A stretch of DNA of 64,000 nucleotides from Geomonas agri (lineage in GTDB: Bacteria; Desulfobacterota; Desulfuromonadia; Geobacterales; Geobacteraceae). The DNA lies in contig NZ_JAINZO010000002.1 in NCBI RefSeq assembly GCF_020179605.1, forward strand, positions 620,001 through 684,000, read 5' to 3'. The position numbers and the translations under genes were made by a program. A model generated the notes under the pieces. The model was not told where the DNA came from, did no database searches, and saw nothing but the letters and a program-made list of their open reading frames with translations. Positions 28,114-37,661 of this stretch are shown piece by piece. Positions within the stretch are counted from its first letter, which is position 1; the number at the start of each line of letters is the position of its first letter.

Positions 28114-28821
28114 GGTCTACCTCCTGTTAGAGCTATGTGAATGGCTAGTGGTGTTTCGATTGTCGCAACGGCGGACACGAAAGCTTCGCGCCCGCTACTC
28201 TTGGACCGGATGGTCCCAACCCTGGAAGCGGGAACTTTTGTAACGACTTTTGACTACCGGTCCGTAATGACCTTGAGCCAGTGTCATCGTAAACAAAAAA
28301 AGTTTTTATTTCTAACATATAAAGAGACAAAAAGTCAAAGTAATGCTCATCACTATTCCCGCGTCAGGACCGGAGAATTGCGGGGGTTGTCTGCTTGTTA
28401 ACACGGTTTCAGAAAGGCGGACCTAACGAGCCCCCGCGGCCTGCACTTGGATTTCTTACAGATCTCTCACCTAAAGTGGAAGGAGCCCTAATCCCCGTCC
28501 CTCTCCTGGACGCGAGGTGGTGGACTGTCTCTTGCGATCCCGACCGCGAGGTGGGGGAAACACTCCGGGATCCTGCACCGATCATCACCGTCCCCCCTAC
28601 CCCTCTTCTTCGTGAGAGGGCGAGGCAAGCGTGTCGTATCACGTCAGAGCGAGAAGAGAGCTAAACAAGTTTTTTGGGAGGAAATTGCACAAAAATTAGG
28701 CTGTCATTTTATACCCTAAAACCGCCGTTCTCGTGCCGCCACAACCAAGCACCTACTTCGACCGCCAAAACCGCTTCTAGAGCCCTTCTTGCTCGTTATA
28801 TAAAATATTAAACTAGTCTAA
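28114..28821. other. 708-bp intergenic region between dapA and rsmG
   Basis: AT-rich at both ends, with a GC-rich middle (about 28400-28640). The middle contains GATCCCG...CGGGATC (about 28536-28572), a repeated GA(C)CGCGAGGTGG word and a CCCTCT...AGAGGG hairpin. On the minus strand TTGACT in the 28320-28340 region could be a weak dapA -35. Short frames here lack ribosome sites and family features. parA/parB, which often follow rsmG, are not here. Confidence 0.5.
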
Positions 28822-29475
28822 TCATTTTTTAGAGATGACGACCAACGATCTGGCGTCACCGGAGCAGGGAAGAGTGAAATCGTGCACCGACTCGACCCGT
28901 GCGCCAAGTTTTTCCAGCTCACCTCCGGCGGCGACCACTTCCTCTGCTGCGTTCTTCCCTTTCATGGCAACGATGCGTCCTCCGTTCTTCAGAACAGGGA
29001 GAGCCATTGCGACGAAGGAAGGGATATCCGAAAAGGCGCGGGAGACAACCCAATCAAAATGACCGGCGTACTGCGCGGCCAATGTCTCGGCGCGGACATG
29101 CACTGCATCGAACCCGACCAAGTTCAGCAGACGCACCGCCTGTTTCTGAAAGCTGATTTTTTTCACCACAGCATCAACCGACACGATCTCCAGATCCAGT
29201 TGCACCAGTTTTACCGGAATGCCCGGAAAGCCACCCCCAGAGCCGATATCGAGCATGGATCCAGGCCCACGCACTACTTTGAGCAGGCTCAACGAATCCA
29301 CCAGGTGCTTAACAGCGATACCTTCGTCATCGGTTATGGCGGTGAGGTTGATCTTCCGGTTCCATTTCTTCAACTCTTCCGCGAAGAGGTCCAGGGCGTT
29401 CAGCTGGGCCGGAGTCAGCTCGAGACCTAGCTCGCCTGCACCCTTTTTCAGGAGATCCTTGGCGCGCTGGTTCAT
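28822..29475 (-). CDS. rsmG: 16S rRNA (guanine527-N7)-methyltransferase
   Basis: 217 residues, SAM-dependent methyltransferase acting on helix 18 of 16S rRNA. Signature segments: KWNRKINLTAI, HLVDSL and the SAM-binding DIGSGGGFPGIPVKL, then the VSRAF motif. It overlaps the mnmG stop by 4 bp, so it is translated with mnmG. Normal length. Confidence 0.97.
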   Translation of the reverse strand: MNQRAKDLLKKGAGELGLELTPAQLNALDLFAEELKKWNRKINLTAITDDEGIAVKHLVDSLSLLKVVRGPGSMLDIGSGGGFPGIPVKLVQLDLEIVSVDAVVKKISFQKQAVRLLNLVGFDAVHVRAETLAAQYAGHFDWVVSRAFSDIPSFVAMALPVLKNGGRIVAMKGKNAAEEVVAAGGELEKLGARVESVHDFTLPCSGDARSLVVISKK

Positions 29476-31346
29476 CGGCCGGACCTCGCCTTCAGTGCGA
29501 TGGACAGAATTGTGATACCAGCAGGAGTGATGCCGGGGATGCGGGACGCCTGGCCCAGGGTGTCGGGACGGAAGCGCGCCAGCTTCTCGCGCACCTCGGT
29601 GGAAAGGCCAGAGATAGTCCCGTAATCCATGTCATCAGGGATCTTGGTGCTCTCAAGCCGCGCGGAGCGGTCTACCTGTTCCAGCTGACGCTGAATATAG
29701 CCCTGGTACTTGATCTGGATCTCGAGCTGTTCACGCACCTGCTCCGGCAGATCCATGATGGCGGGATAGATCCTAGAGAGGTCCTGGCAGGTGAACTCGG
29801 GACGCCGCAGCAACTGCTCGTAGCTGATCGCGTTCTGCATTCCGGCCAGGCCCCATTCCTCCAGCAGTTCTTCACCGGCAGCCGACGGAGCAAGTCGTTC
29901 CTTGGAGAGGCGCGCCAACTCGGATTCGATCAGTTCCTTTTTGGCAAGGAAGGAGCTATAGACCTCCTCCTTCACCAGTCCGATTTCGTGTCCCTTCTCC
30001 CTCAATCGAAGGTCGGCGTTGTCTTCGCGCAGCAGCAAGCGGTATTCGGCGCGCGAGGTGAACATGCGGTACGGCTCCTTGGTGCCCAGGGTAACCAGGT
30101 CGTCGATCATCACGCCGATGTAAGCTTCGCTGCGCCCAAGCACCAGCGGGTCTTTGTCCTGTACCCTGAGGGCGGCGTTGATACCGGCCATGAGTCCTTG
30201 TGCCGCCGCCTCCTCGTAACCCGAAGTGCCATTGATCTGGCCGGCATGATAGAGGTTGCGCACCAGCTTGGTCTCCAGAGAGGCGTGCAGCTGGATCGGA
30301 TTGACGTAGTCATACTCGATGGCGTAGGCCGGACGCATGATCTCGACCCGCTCAAGCCCCTCGATGCTCCGGTAGAAAGCCCACTGGATATCGATGGGAA
30401 GCGAGGTGGACATGCCGCTCGGGTACACCTCGACGGTCTCCCGGCCTTCCGGCTCAATGAAGGTTTGATGGCGATTCTTCTCGGGGAAGCGCACCACCTT
30501 GTCCTCGATGGACGGGCAGTAGCGCGGGCCGATGCCTTCGATGATGCCGGCATACAGCGGCGAGCGATCCAGGCCGCTACGGATGATATCGTGGGACTTG
30601 GGGTTGGTATAGGCGATGTGACAGGGCACCTGCGGCTGCTCGATGCGCTCAGTCGAGAACGAGAACGGGATCGGGTTCTCGTCGCCGTACTGTTTTTCAA
30701 GCCTGTCGAAGTCGATCGTTCTGCCATCCAGGCGGGCAGGCGTACCGGTCTTGAGACGGCCGACGTCGAAACCATAATCCTTGAGGCCGTCGGAAAGGCC
30801 AATGGAAGGCAGATCCCCTGCCCTGCCGCCCGGGTAATTGACCAGGCCGATATGGATGAGGCCGCGCATGAAGGTGCCGGTAGTGAGGACAACTGTCTTG
30901 CCCATAAAGCGGACGCCGCCACGGGTATCCACACCTGCCACCTCGCCACCTTCGATGACCAGACCCGTCACCTCAACCTGCTTCAGGTCCAGGTCGTCCT
31001 GCTGTTCCATCACGTGCTTCATGCGCAGGCGGTATAACTGCTTATCCGCCTGGGCACGGGAGGCGCGAACCGCCGGCCCCTTCTTGGTGTTCAGTACGCG
31101 GAACTGGATACCGGTCGCATCTATGTTGCGCCCCATCTCGCCGCCGAGTGCATCGATTTCCTTGACCAGGTGGCCCTTTGCCAAACCGCCGATGGCCGGG
31201 TTGCAGGACATCAGGGCGATGGCGTCGAGGTTGATGGTAAGCATAAGGGTCGAGCTTCCCATGCGGGCAGCGGCGAGTGCAGCTTCACACCCGGCATGGC
31301 CGGCCCCGACCACGATCACGTCATATTTCTTGTCATAAACTATCAA
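29472..31346 (-). CDS. mnmG: tRNA uridine 5-carboxymethylaminomethyl modification enzyme MnmG (GidA)
   Basis: About 624 residues. The FAD protein works with MnmE to modify U34 of certain tRNAs. Seen: VIVVGAGHAGCEAALAAARMG near the N-terminus, SCNPAIGGLAKGH, and the C-terminal helical domain (SRIPGITPAGI). TTG 31346 is preferred because GGAG lies 6 bases upstream. A TTG at 31367 would add seven residues. Together with mnmE it brackets the repeat/parS region. Confidence 0.96.
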   Translation of the reverse strand: MIVYDKKYDVIVVGAGHAGCEAALAAARMGSSTLMLTINLDAIALMSCNPAIGGLAKGHLVKEIDALGGEMGRNIDATGIQFRVLNTKKGPAVRASRAQADKQLYRLRMKHVMEQQDDLDLKQVEVTGLVIEGGEVAGVDTRGGVRFMGKTVVLTTGTFMRGLIHIGLVNYPGGRAGDLPSIGLSDGLKDYGFDVGRLKTGTPARLDGRTIDFDRLEKQYGDENPIPFSFSTERIEQPQVPCHIAYTNPKSHDIIRSGLDRSPLYAGIIEGIGPRYCPSIEDKVVRFPEKNRHQTFIEPEGRETVEVYPSGMSTSLPIDIQWAFYRSIEGLERVEIMRPAYAIEYDYVNPIQLHASLETKLVRNLYHAGQINGTSGYEEAAAQGLMAGINAALRVQDKDPLVLGRSEAYIGVMIDDLVTLGTKEPYRMFTSRAEYRLLLREDNADLRLREKGHEIGLVKEEVYSSFLAKKELIESELARLSKERLAPSAAGEELLEEWGLAGMQNAISYEQLLRRPEFTCQDLSRIYPAIMDLPEQVREQLEIQIKYQGYIQRQLEQVDRSARLESTKIPDDMDYGTISGLSTEVREKLARFRPDTLGQASRIPGITPAGITILSIALKARSGR

Positions 31347-31436
31347 GCCGTACTCCGTTTGTATCAAAAGCTGTAGTTAGAGCTTAGGAGGTGGGGCGAA
31401 CCAAGGGTCGCTGCATCCGGGCACCGCCCCAGGCGG

Positions 31437-31452
31437 TGTTCCACGTGGAACA
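31437..31452. promoter_or_regulatory. parS: parS site (variant), ParB-binding
   Basis: TGTTCCACGTGGAACA is a perfect 16-bp palindrome and differs from the classic parS TGTTTCACGTGAAACA at one symmetric pair. It lies 90 bp upstream of mnmG. Confidence 0.75.
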
Positions 31453-31614
31453 TCACATAAAAGAGACTAAGGTTCAATACGTTACATAGAAAACATCTAC
31501 AGGGCGCAACAGAGTTGAGCAACGCCTCCGTGCCTCACCTATTAAACCAGAAAGGCCGAGCCAAAAGGTACCCCCACCCGCTACCTGAACCAACACGAAC
31601 GAACATATCCACTG

Positions 31615-31684
31615 TAGGGGCGAATAACTATTCGCCCTACCCTCGCCATCAGGGTGAGGGTGGCCGAAGGCCGGGTGAGGGTGG
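31615..31684. repeat. GGGCGAATA hairpin plus REP-like repeat
   Basis: TAGGGGCGAATAACTATTCGCCCTA is an inverted repeat (31615-31639). It is followed by CCTCGCCATCAGGGTGAGGGTGGCCGAAGGCCGGGTGAGGG, which shares the GGGTGAGGG and GGCCGAAGGCC words of the REP-like family. Confidence 0.65.
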
Positions 31685-31715
31685 TGCCTCAGACAGATCA
31701 GCAGCTATCGAGCAA

Positions 31716-32094
31716 TGTACAACGTATCCATCGCGGTCCATAAGTTCTTAACCCCGATGTACAACTCATCTATCGTGGTTCACAAGTTCTCAATTGCGAT
31801 ATACAACTTCTGCATCGCGGTTCATAACTTTTCAGCCACGATTCACAACTTATCCATCGCAGTTCATAACTTCTCAGCCGCGATTTACAACTTATCCATC
31901 GCAGTTTATAAATTCTCAACCGCGATGTACGACTTATTTACTCGCAGGTCAAAAGTCCTGAACCGCGATGTACAACTTATCTCTCGCGATTCATACATCC
32001 TAAACCGCGATTGACAACTTATCCATCGTGATTCGCAACTTCTCAGCCGCTATGTACCAATCATCTGCAGCGAGTTACAAGTTACATATCGGGA
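31716..32094. repeat. Tandem array of about 18 degenerate 21-bp repeats
   Basis: Units alternate between type A (close to TTTACAACTTATCCATCGCG) and type B (close to TTCATAACTTCTCAGCCGCG), giving a 42-bp higher-order period. One unit near 31947 is 22 bp. Type A units carry TTATCCA, seven of nine bases of a DnaA box. Because 21 is a multiple of 3, the array also reads as a heptapeptide repeat on the plus strand, but it has no ribosome site. Confidence 0.85.
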
Positions 32095-32221
32095 AACTAC
32101 GCTCCGATGCTCCAAGGTTCCGATGGCAAGAGCGATATTCGATTCACGACAGGAAACGCAGCCACCCCAATGCAATCAGTCGAGCACCACAACGCCTCGA
32201 CAAAACAGTCGAAAACAGAAT

Positions 32222-32237
32222 TGTTTCACGTGAAACA
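32222..32237. promoter_or_regulatory. parS: parS site (consensus), ParB-binding
   Basis: TGTTTCACGTGAAACA, a perfect match to the widely conserved 16-bp parS, lies 38 bp beyond the mnmE stop. Confidence 0.92.
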
Positions 32238-32274
32238 TTGAGACTGACATGCTTTGCGGGCGAATGATTACCCC

Positions 32275-33642
32275 CTACTTTCCGATACAGAAGCTTGAGA
32301 AGATCCTGTCCAACACGTCGTCTGCGGTCGTTTCACCGGTGACTTCACCCACAGCATCGAGAGCGTCACGCAGGTCCACCGGCAAGAGTTCCATATTAAC
32401 CCCGGCCTCCAGATTGTCCACGAAGGATTGCAGCGATGCTCGCGCCTTAAGAAGAGCATCCCTATGCCGAGCCTTAGAGACCGCGACGAACTCGCGCCCG
32501 TCGATCGCGTGCCCGTGCATGAAGGCGTTGGTGATGGCGTCGCGCAACTCAGGAACACCAGCACCGGTGAAGGTTGAGATGGCGACAACAGGACCGGAAC
32601 AGGAATCGGGCAGCACGGCGCTGACGGGGAGATCGGCTTTGTTTCGGACCACGATATAGCTTTTGCTGCCGATGGCCTGAAGGATCGCAATATCGTCCTC
32701 GCCGAACTCGGTGGCGCCGTCGATCACAAAAAGAACCAGGTCCGCCTTCGGGATACGGTCCAGTGACAGACGAACGCCCTCCTGTTCGACTTGGTCCTCG
32801 GACTCTCGAATCCCGGCTGTGTCTAACAGCTTCACCGGCAGACCATTGATGTTGACCACTTCCTCGATCAAATCCCGCGTGGTGCCAGGGACGGAGGTAA
32901 CAATGGCCCGCTTGTCCTTCAAAAGCGTGTTCAAAAGGCTCGACTTGCCCACGTTGGGCTTGCCGGCAATGACCACCGACACACCCTCGCGCAGTACCCT
33001 ACCCTCGTCGAATCCCTCGATCAGGGCATCCAGTTCTGCAAGAGCGGGGGCCACCTTGCCGAGCACATCGGTCTCTACCACAACATCGACATCATCCTCG
33101 GGAAAATCGATAAGCGCCTCAACATAGGCCAGGGCATAGACGATCCCTTCTTTGACGGTAGAGATGCGCTTGGAGAGAAGTCCCTCGCGCTGGTGTTGGG
33201 CCAGAGCAAGCGACGCGTCGGTACGGCTGGAGATGACGTCCATGACCGCCTCGGCCTGCACCAGATCTATCCTGCCGTTCAGGAAGGCACGCTTGGTAAA
33301 CTCACCCGGTTCGGCAAGACGCGCCCCTTGTTCCAAGGTCAGCGACAGGATACGCGACACCACCAGGGTGCCGCCGTGGCATTGAATCTCGACTACATCC
33401 TCGCAGGTGTAGGAGTTGGGGCCTTTCATATAGACCACCATGGCCTCATCGACCAGGTCGCCGTTCCCCGGATTGACCACGTCACCATAAGAAAAACGGT
33501 GGCTTTTTAGGCCACCGTTCGACTTTGCTCTGAAGATGCTGCTTGCGATGGGCAGGGAGGCAGGGCCGCTGATCCTTACGATCCCGATTCCCCCCTCACC
33601 TACCGCTGTGCTTATTGCTGCGATTGTGTCGCGTACATACAT
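32275..33642 (-). CDS. mnmE: tRNA modification GTPase MnmE (TrmE)
   Basis: 455 residues. It hydrolyses GTP and, with MnmG, installs the carboxymethylaminomethyl group on U34. The N-terminal formyl-tetrahydrofolate-binding domain (RDTIAAISTAVGEGGIGIVR) is followed by a helical domain split by the G domain: GKPNVGKSSLLN (P-loop), DTAGI and NKAD. It ends FCIGK, the catalytic C-terminal signature. It is 19 bp downstream of yidC. Confidence 0.97.
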   Translation of the reverse strand: MYVRDTIAAISTAVGEGGIGIVRISGPASLPIASSIFRAKSNGGLKSHRFSYGDVVNPGNGDLVDEAMVVYMKGPNSYTCEDVVEIQCHGGTLVVSRILSLTLEQGARLAEPGEFTKRAFLNGRIDLVQAEAVMDVISSRTDASLALAQHQREGLLSKRISTVKEGIVYALAYVEALIDFPEDDVDVVVETDVLGKVAPALAELDALIEGFDEGRVLREGVSVVIAGKPNVGKSSLLNTLLKDKRAIVTSVPGTTRDLIEEVVNINGLPVKLLDTAGIRESEDQVEQEGVRLSLDRIPKADLVLFVIDGATEFGEDDIAILQAIGSKSYIVVRNKADLPVSAVLPDSCSGPVVAISTFTGAGVPELRDAITNAFMHGHAIDGREFVAVSKARHRDALLKARASLQSFVDNLEAGVNMELLPVDLRDALDAVGEVTGETTADDVLDRIFSSFCIGK

Positions 33643-33661
33643 TGCTTTGATCCACTCTCGG

Positions 33662-35278
33662 TCAGTCGGCTACCGACTTGTTGATGTACATCTGCTGTGC
33701 GATGGTCAGCACGTTGTTGACCAGCCAGTAGATAACGAGGCCGGACGGGAAGTTCAGGAACATAAAGGTGAAGACAACCGGCAGCATCAGCATCATCTTG
33801 GCTTGGACCGGGTCCATGTTGGTCGGGGTCATCTTCTGCTGGATGAACATGGTGGCGCCCATGATGAGCGGGGTCACGTAGTATGGGTCCTTGGCAGAAA
33901 GATCGGTGATCCAGAGGTAGAAAGGCGCGTGCCTCAGCTCGATGGAGTACATGAGTGACCGGTACAGACCGAAGAATACCGGGATCTGAACAATCATGGG
34001 CAGGCAGCCGCCCAGCGGGTTAACCTTGTGGGTCTTGTACAGTTCCATCACGGCGCGGTTCATGGCATCGCGGTCGTTCTTGTACTTCTCCTTCAGCTCG
34101 TTCATCTTCGGCTGCAGCTTCTGCATGTCCTTCATGGACTTGTAGCTCTTGTGCGTGAGCGGGAAGAACACGAGCTTCAGGATGCAGGTGATGATGATGA
34201 TGGCAATACCGTAGTTGCCGGTGTACTTGTAGAGGAACTTCAGGAACACCACCAGCGGCTTAGCGATGGCGGCGAACCAGCCATAGTCGATGACCTCTTC
34301 CAGCCTGCTCCCCTGGGCTTTGAGGATGTCGAGATCCTTCGGACCGTAGTACAGGGCGTAGCTGACAGCTGCGCTCTGGCCGGGGGCCACAGTGACGATC
34401 GGGGAGGCGATATCCCTCAGGTTGGCGTCAACGGAGGGACGGGACAGGCGCACCTGTGCGATGCTCCCCTTCTCGGCGATAACGCTCTCCATGAAGTACT
34501 TGTCGGCGAAGGCAGACCAGACGATGTTCTTGTCAAACTGCACCGGAGTCTTGAGCAGGCTGTCCAGCTTCTCGCTCTTGACGGCATTGTCGGTGAGGGT
34601 TGAGGGACCATACACCTCGTAACGGCCGCCGCCTGCCTTCTGATCGATCACGCGGGAGGTCTGCAGCAGATGTACCGGTGCGGCAACCTGTGCGGAACCG
34701 CCATTCTGCACCTGCTCGGTGAGGCCGATACGATAGGCGTTGCCGGAGAAGGTAAAAGTCTTCTTGAACACGATCCCCTGCGGCGTGGTCGTGGTGAACT
34801 CGAGGGTTCCCTTGTTGGTACCGGTGAGTTTGAGGTCGCCGCCGGTGACATTGTACAGTGCGGTCGGGTTAAGACCCAGTTCACGGGAGTCGCTGAGCAG
34901 GTTGAACCTGCTGGCAGCAGTCTCGTTGATCAGGACGATGTCCTGCCCTTTCGGCCCTGCAACATCTTTGTACTTCTTCAGCACAAACTTCTTCAGGCCG
35001 GCACCCTGGGTAGAGAAGACGGCGCTGTAGAGTTCGGTGTCGACGGTGATGTCGCGGGCGGCCCCGGCGGGTGCTGCCGGCACGGCAACGGGAGCGGTCG
35101 GAGCTCCGGTAGCGGCGGCCGGTGCTGCCTGCGGTGCAAAGGCTACCGTAGCGGAACTCACTGCGCCCTGCTTGGCGCTACCTGTGGGCGGAACCTGCTT
35201 CGCGGGCGGGAAGATAAAAGAATAAGCGTACATTACTCCGATGGAGAGCAGTATCGCTACGATAGTACGTTTTTCCAT
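33662..35278 (-). CDS. yidC: Membrane protein insertase YidC
   Basis: 538 residues. An N-terminal signal-anchor helix (TIVAILLSIGVMYAYSFIF) is followed by an Ala/Pro-rich linker and the large periplasmic beta domain of Gram-negative YidC (about 65-340). The five-helix insertase core contains HKSYKSMKDMQKLQPKMNEL, GGCLPMIVQIPVFFGLY and a final QQMYINKSVAD. It inserts proteins into the inner membrane with or without Sec. It lies 18 bp after yidD in the rpmH-rnpA-yidD-yidC-mnmE run. Confidence 0.97.
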   Translation of the reverse strand: MEKRTIVAILLSIGVMYAYSFIFPPAKQVPPTGSAKQGAVSSATVAFAPQAAPAAATGAPTAPVAVPAAPAGAARDITVDTELYSAVFSTQGAGLKKFVLKKYKDVAGPKGQDIVLINETAASRFNLLSDSRELGLNPTALYNVTGGDLKLTGTNKGTLEFTTTTPQGIVFKKTFTFSGNAYRIGLTEQVQNGGSAQVAAPVHLLQTSRVIDQKAGGGRYEVYGPSTLTDNAVKSEKLDSLLKTPVQFDKNIVWSAFADKYFMESVIAEKGSIAQVRLSRPSVDANLRDIASPIVTVAPGQSAAVSYALYYGPKDLDILKAQGSRLEEVIDYGWFAAIAKPLVVFLKFLYKYTGNYGIAIIIITCILKLVFFPLTHKSYKSMKDMQKLQPKMNELKEKYKNDRDAMNRAVMELYKTHKVNPLGGCLPMIVQIPVFFGLYRSLMYSIELRHAPFYLWITDLSAKDPYYVTPLIMGATMFIQQKMTPTNMDPVQAKMMLMLPVVFTFMFLNFPSGLVIYWLVNNVLTIAQQMYINKSVAD

Positions 35279-35296
35279 TTCAATCTCCTGGAAGGA

Positions 35297-35509
35297 CTAT
35301 TTGACCGGATCGTAACCGCCCGGGTGAAACGGATGACACTTAAGTATGCGCGCAGCCGTCAGCCACAACCCTTTGAGAGGGCCGTATTTTTCCAATGCTT
35401 GTAAGGAGTAATGCGAACAGGTAGGGTAAAAACGGCAGGATGGGGCCTTGAGCGGAGAGATGAATCTCTGGTAGAGAACGATCAGGCCTTTGAGTGTGCT
35501 AGTGACCAT
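35297..35509 (-). CDS. yidD: Membrane protein insertion efficiency factor YidD
   Basis: 70 residues. The family core is intact: [32 protein letters not shown] and [13 protein letters not shown], with an amphipathic N-terminal helix. It supports YidC-dependent insertion. ATG 35509 gives the standard length and overlaps rnpA by 11 bp; the frame open to 35593 is a longer overlap without family features. Confidence 0.93.
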   Translation of the reverse strand: MVTSTLKGLIVLYQRFISPLKAPSCRFYPTCSHYSLQALEKYGPLKGLWLTAARILKCHPFHPGGYDPVK

Positions 35510-35852
35510 GTTTTTTACGCAGCCGCCCGAAGGCGGCTGCGAGCTCGGTTGAGATCTGGTGAAAGTCAAGCAAGTCAGCTCCTTTCTTGGCAACGATATT
35601 GAAATCGGCCGAGATGAAAAGAGGCTTGTTCTGCCTGTAAAACTCCCGCAGTCTTCTCTTGATGCTGTTTCTGACTACGGCGTTCCCTACCTTCTTGCTA
35701 ACGGTAAACCCTACCCGTGTGGCGCACCCGTCTTTAACCTTCCAGAGCAGCAGAAAGTGCGGCGTGTGCATCTTCGACGCACCGTCGTTGAACTGCAGGA
35801 ATTCGGGGCGCCTGCGCAGGCGTTCAGCCTTGGGAAAATCCGAGCAGGACAA
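35499..35852 (-). CDS. rnpA: Ribonuclease P protein component
   Basis: 117 residues, basic. It is the protein subunit that helps the RNase P RNA cut tRNA 5' leaders. Seen: the N-terminal [13 protein letters not shown], the central [29 protein letters not shown] signature, and a basic tail. The start is a TTG at 35852 with a poor ribosome site, so translation may be coupled to rpmH, whose stop is 8 bp upstream. Confidence 0.94.
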   Translation of the reverse strand: MSCSDFPKAERLRRRPEFLQFNDGASKMHTPHFLLLWKVKDGCATRVGFTVSKKVGNAVVRNSIKRRLREFYRQNKPLFISADFNIVAKKGADLLDFHQISTELAAAFGRLRKKHGH

Positions 35853-35860
35853 AAAGGAGA

Positions 35861-36010
35861 TTACTTGGTGGCAATGCCTACGGAGAGACGCTTGCGGCCT
35901 TTAGCCCTTCTCCTCTTGATAACGAGACGGCCGTTCTTGGTGGCCATACGCACGAGGAAACCGTGGGTCCTTTTCCTGGAAGTATTGCTGGGCTGGTAAG
36001 TTCTTTTCAT
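35861..36010 (-). CDS. rpmH: 50S ribosomal protein L34
   Basis: 49 residues, [20 protein letters not shown] at the start and a [13 protein letters not shown] tail, the standard L34. AAGGAG stands 9 bases before ATG 36010. First gene of the leftward origin operon. Confidence 0.97.
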   Translation of the reverse strand: MKRTYQPSNTSRKRTHGFLVRMATKNGRLVIKRRRAKGRKRLSVGIATK

Positions 36011-36225
36011 CTTTATCTGCTCCTTAAGTCTTAGGGTAACAATGCTTTTAAAGGCAAGTGTCGAACTTAAACATAAAGGCCAATTCTTGTCAAGGTGTTT
36101 CTTTAAAGCCAAGTTTTGCCTTGCAAAAAAAGGGGCTGACATGGTAGTGTGACACGCCAATTTTCTTAACATCGGCTTATTCTGTTCAAAATTCGATAAG
36201 CCTCTGAAATCGTGTAACTTATCTA

Positions 36226-36245
36226 TTATCAACAGTTGTTGATAA
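36226..36245. promoter_or_regulatory. Inverted pair of DnaA-box-like sites upstream of dnaA
   Basis: TTATCAACAGTTGTTGATAA holds TTATCAACA facing its own complement; each is one base from TTATNCACA. It lies 37 bp before the dnaA start, so it could autoregulate dnaA or be a secondary part of the origin. Confidence 0.55.
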
Positions 36246-36281
36246 AGCTGTTTAAAAACAGTGAAAAAAAGGCCTCTCTCC

Positions 36282-37661
36282 ATGGAAAATATTTGGCTGG
36301 AAGCCCAGGCAAATCTTAAACAAGTATTAACTGAGCAGACTTACACGACCTGGATAGAGCCGCTTAAGTTTCTTGGCGCCACCGCAGACACCGTAGTCCT
36401 CGAAGTACCGAGTTCGTTCTTTCAGAAATGGGTTACTGACAAGTACCTCGCCATGATCAAGGAAGTACTCTCCGCGATCACCTCAAAGACCTACCACATC
36501 GAGTTCCACGTCGCCGAAGCGAAGCCCGAGCTGACCGAGCCCAAGGCGGACAAGGAGCCGAAAGCAAAAGGCAAGGAGAAGGAGAAAGAGAAGGAAGGGG
36601 AAAAGGACAAGGAAAAGGAGAAGGACAAAAAGCCCGAACTAGTCCCTAACCTCAACCCCAAGTACACCTTCGAGTCCTTCGTGTCCGGGCCGAGCAACCA
36701 GTTCGCCTATGCGGCGTCCCAGGCGGTGGCCAACAAGCCGGCCTCCAACTACAACCCGCTCTTTATTTACGGGGGCGTGGGTTTGGGCAAGACGCACCTG
36801 GTTAACGCAATCGGCAACCAGATCCTGGCTAAGAACCCCAGGGCGAAGATCTGCTACTACTCGTCCGAAAAGTTCATGAACGAGATGATCAACTCGCTCC
36901 GCTACAAGAAGATGGATGAGTTCCGCAACAAGTTCAGGAAGATGGACCTGCTGCTCATCGACGACATCCAGTTCATGGCCGGAAAAGAGGCGACCCAGGA
37001 GGAATTCTTCCACACCTTCAACGCGCTCTACGAGTCCCACAAACAGATCGTGGTCACCTCGGACAAATTCCCCAAGGACATCCCGGGCCTCGAAGAGCGC
37101 CTGAGATCGCGTTTCGAGTGGGGCCTGATCGCGGACATCCAGCCGCCGGGTGTGGAGACCAAGGTCGCCATTCTCAAGAAGAAGTCCGACATGCACGCGG
37201 TAAACCTCCCCGACGACGTGGCGCTGTTCCTTGCCGAGGGCGCCACCAGCAACATCCGCGAACTGGAAGGGATGCTGATCCGCCTGGAGGCCTTTGCGAG
37301 CCTGACTGGTAAAGAGATCACCCTGTCCATGGCACGCGAGGTGATGAAGGACATCATCGTCGAGAAGACCCGCGACATCAGCGTTGAGATGATCCAGAAG
37401 ATGGTCGCCGACCATTTCCGCATCAAGCTATCCGAGCTCAAGTCGGACAAGCGCATCAAGACACTGGTGGTGCCGCGTCAGATCGCCATATATATATGCC
37501 GGGAACTGACCAAGGCGTCCTACCCGGAGATCGGCGAGAAATTCGGCGGCAAGGACCACTCGACCATCATCCACTCGGTAAAGAAAATAGAGAAGCAGTT
37601 GGCGGCCGACGCTGACCTGAAGGCGACTGTGGAAGATATCAAGAAAAGGCTGTTCACATAG
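36282..37661 (+). CDS. dnaA: Chromosomal replication initiator DnaA
   Basis: 459 residues. Domain I (1-75) starts [14 protein letters not shown]. Domain II (about 81-119) is an unusual run of Lys/Glu with [20 protein letters not shown]. The AAA+ domain III has [10 protein letters not shown] and LLLIDDIQF. Domain IV has the DNA-binding signature [11 protein letters not shown]. It opens oriC and loads the helicase. ATG 36282 matches the conserved DnaA start; a GTG at 36261 is also in frame. Confidence 0.98.
   Translation: MENIWLEAQANLKQVLTEQTYTTWIEPLKFLGATADTVVLEVPSSFFQKWVTDKYLAMIKEVLSAITSKTYHIEFHVAEAKPELTEPKADKEPKAKGKEKEKEKEGEKDKEKEKDKKPELVPNLNPKYTFESFVSGPSNQFAYAASQAVANKPASNYNPLFIYGGVGLGKTHLVNAIGNQILAKNPRAKICYYSSEKFMNEMINSLRYKKMDEFRNKFRKMDLLLIDDIQFMAGKEATQEEFFHTFNALYESHKQIVVTSDKFPKDIPGLEERLRSRFEWGLIADIQPPGVETKVAILKKKSDMHAVNLPDDVALFLAEGATSNIRELEGMLIRLEAFASLTGKEITLSMAREVMKDIIVEKTRDISVEMIQKMVADHFRIKLSELKSDKRIKTLVVPRQIAIYICRELTKASYPEIGEKFGGKDHSTIIHSVKKIEKQLAADADLKATVEDIKKRLFT

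Larger units (their letters stand above)
31347..32274. other. Non-coding segment between mnmG and mnmE: parS sites and repeats
   Basis: 928 bp holding two parS-like palindromes, a GCACCGCC/GGCGGTGT hairpin (31421-31439), a GGGCGAATA hairpin with a REP-like repeat (31615-31684) and an array of 21-bp repeats. No convincing gene is present. Confidence 0.7.

Noticed and set aside
27900-28330. Possible lysine riboswitch before dapA
   Set aside because: No matching conserved core was recognised in the leader.
28141-28664. Short frames of 60-89 codons in the dapA-rsmG gap
   Set aside because: No ribosome sites, overlapping in several frames, no family features.
31515-31751. 78-codon frame crossing the REP-like repeat near mnmG
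   Set aside because: Made of repeat sequence and starts without a ribosome site.
31716-32094. CRISPR array
   Set aside because: Units are contiguous and degenerate with no spacers of unique sequence, and no cas genes are present.
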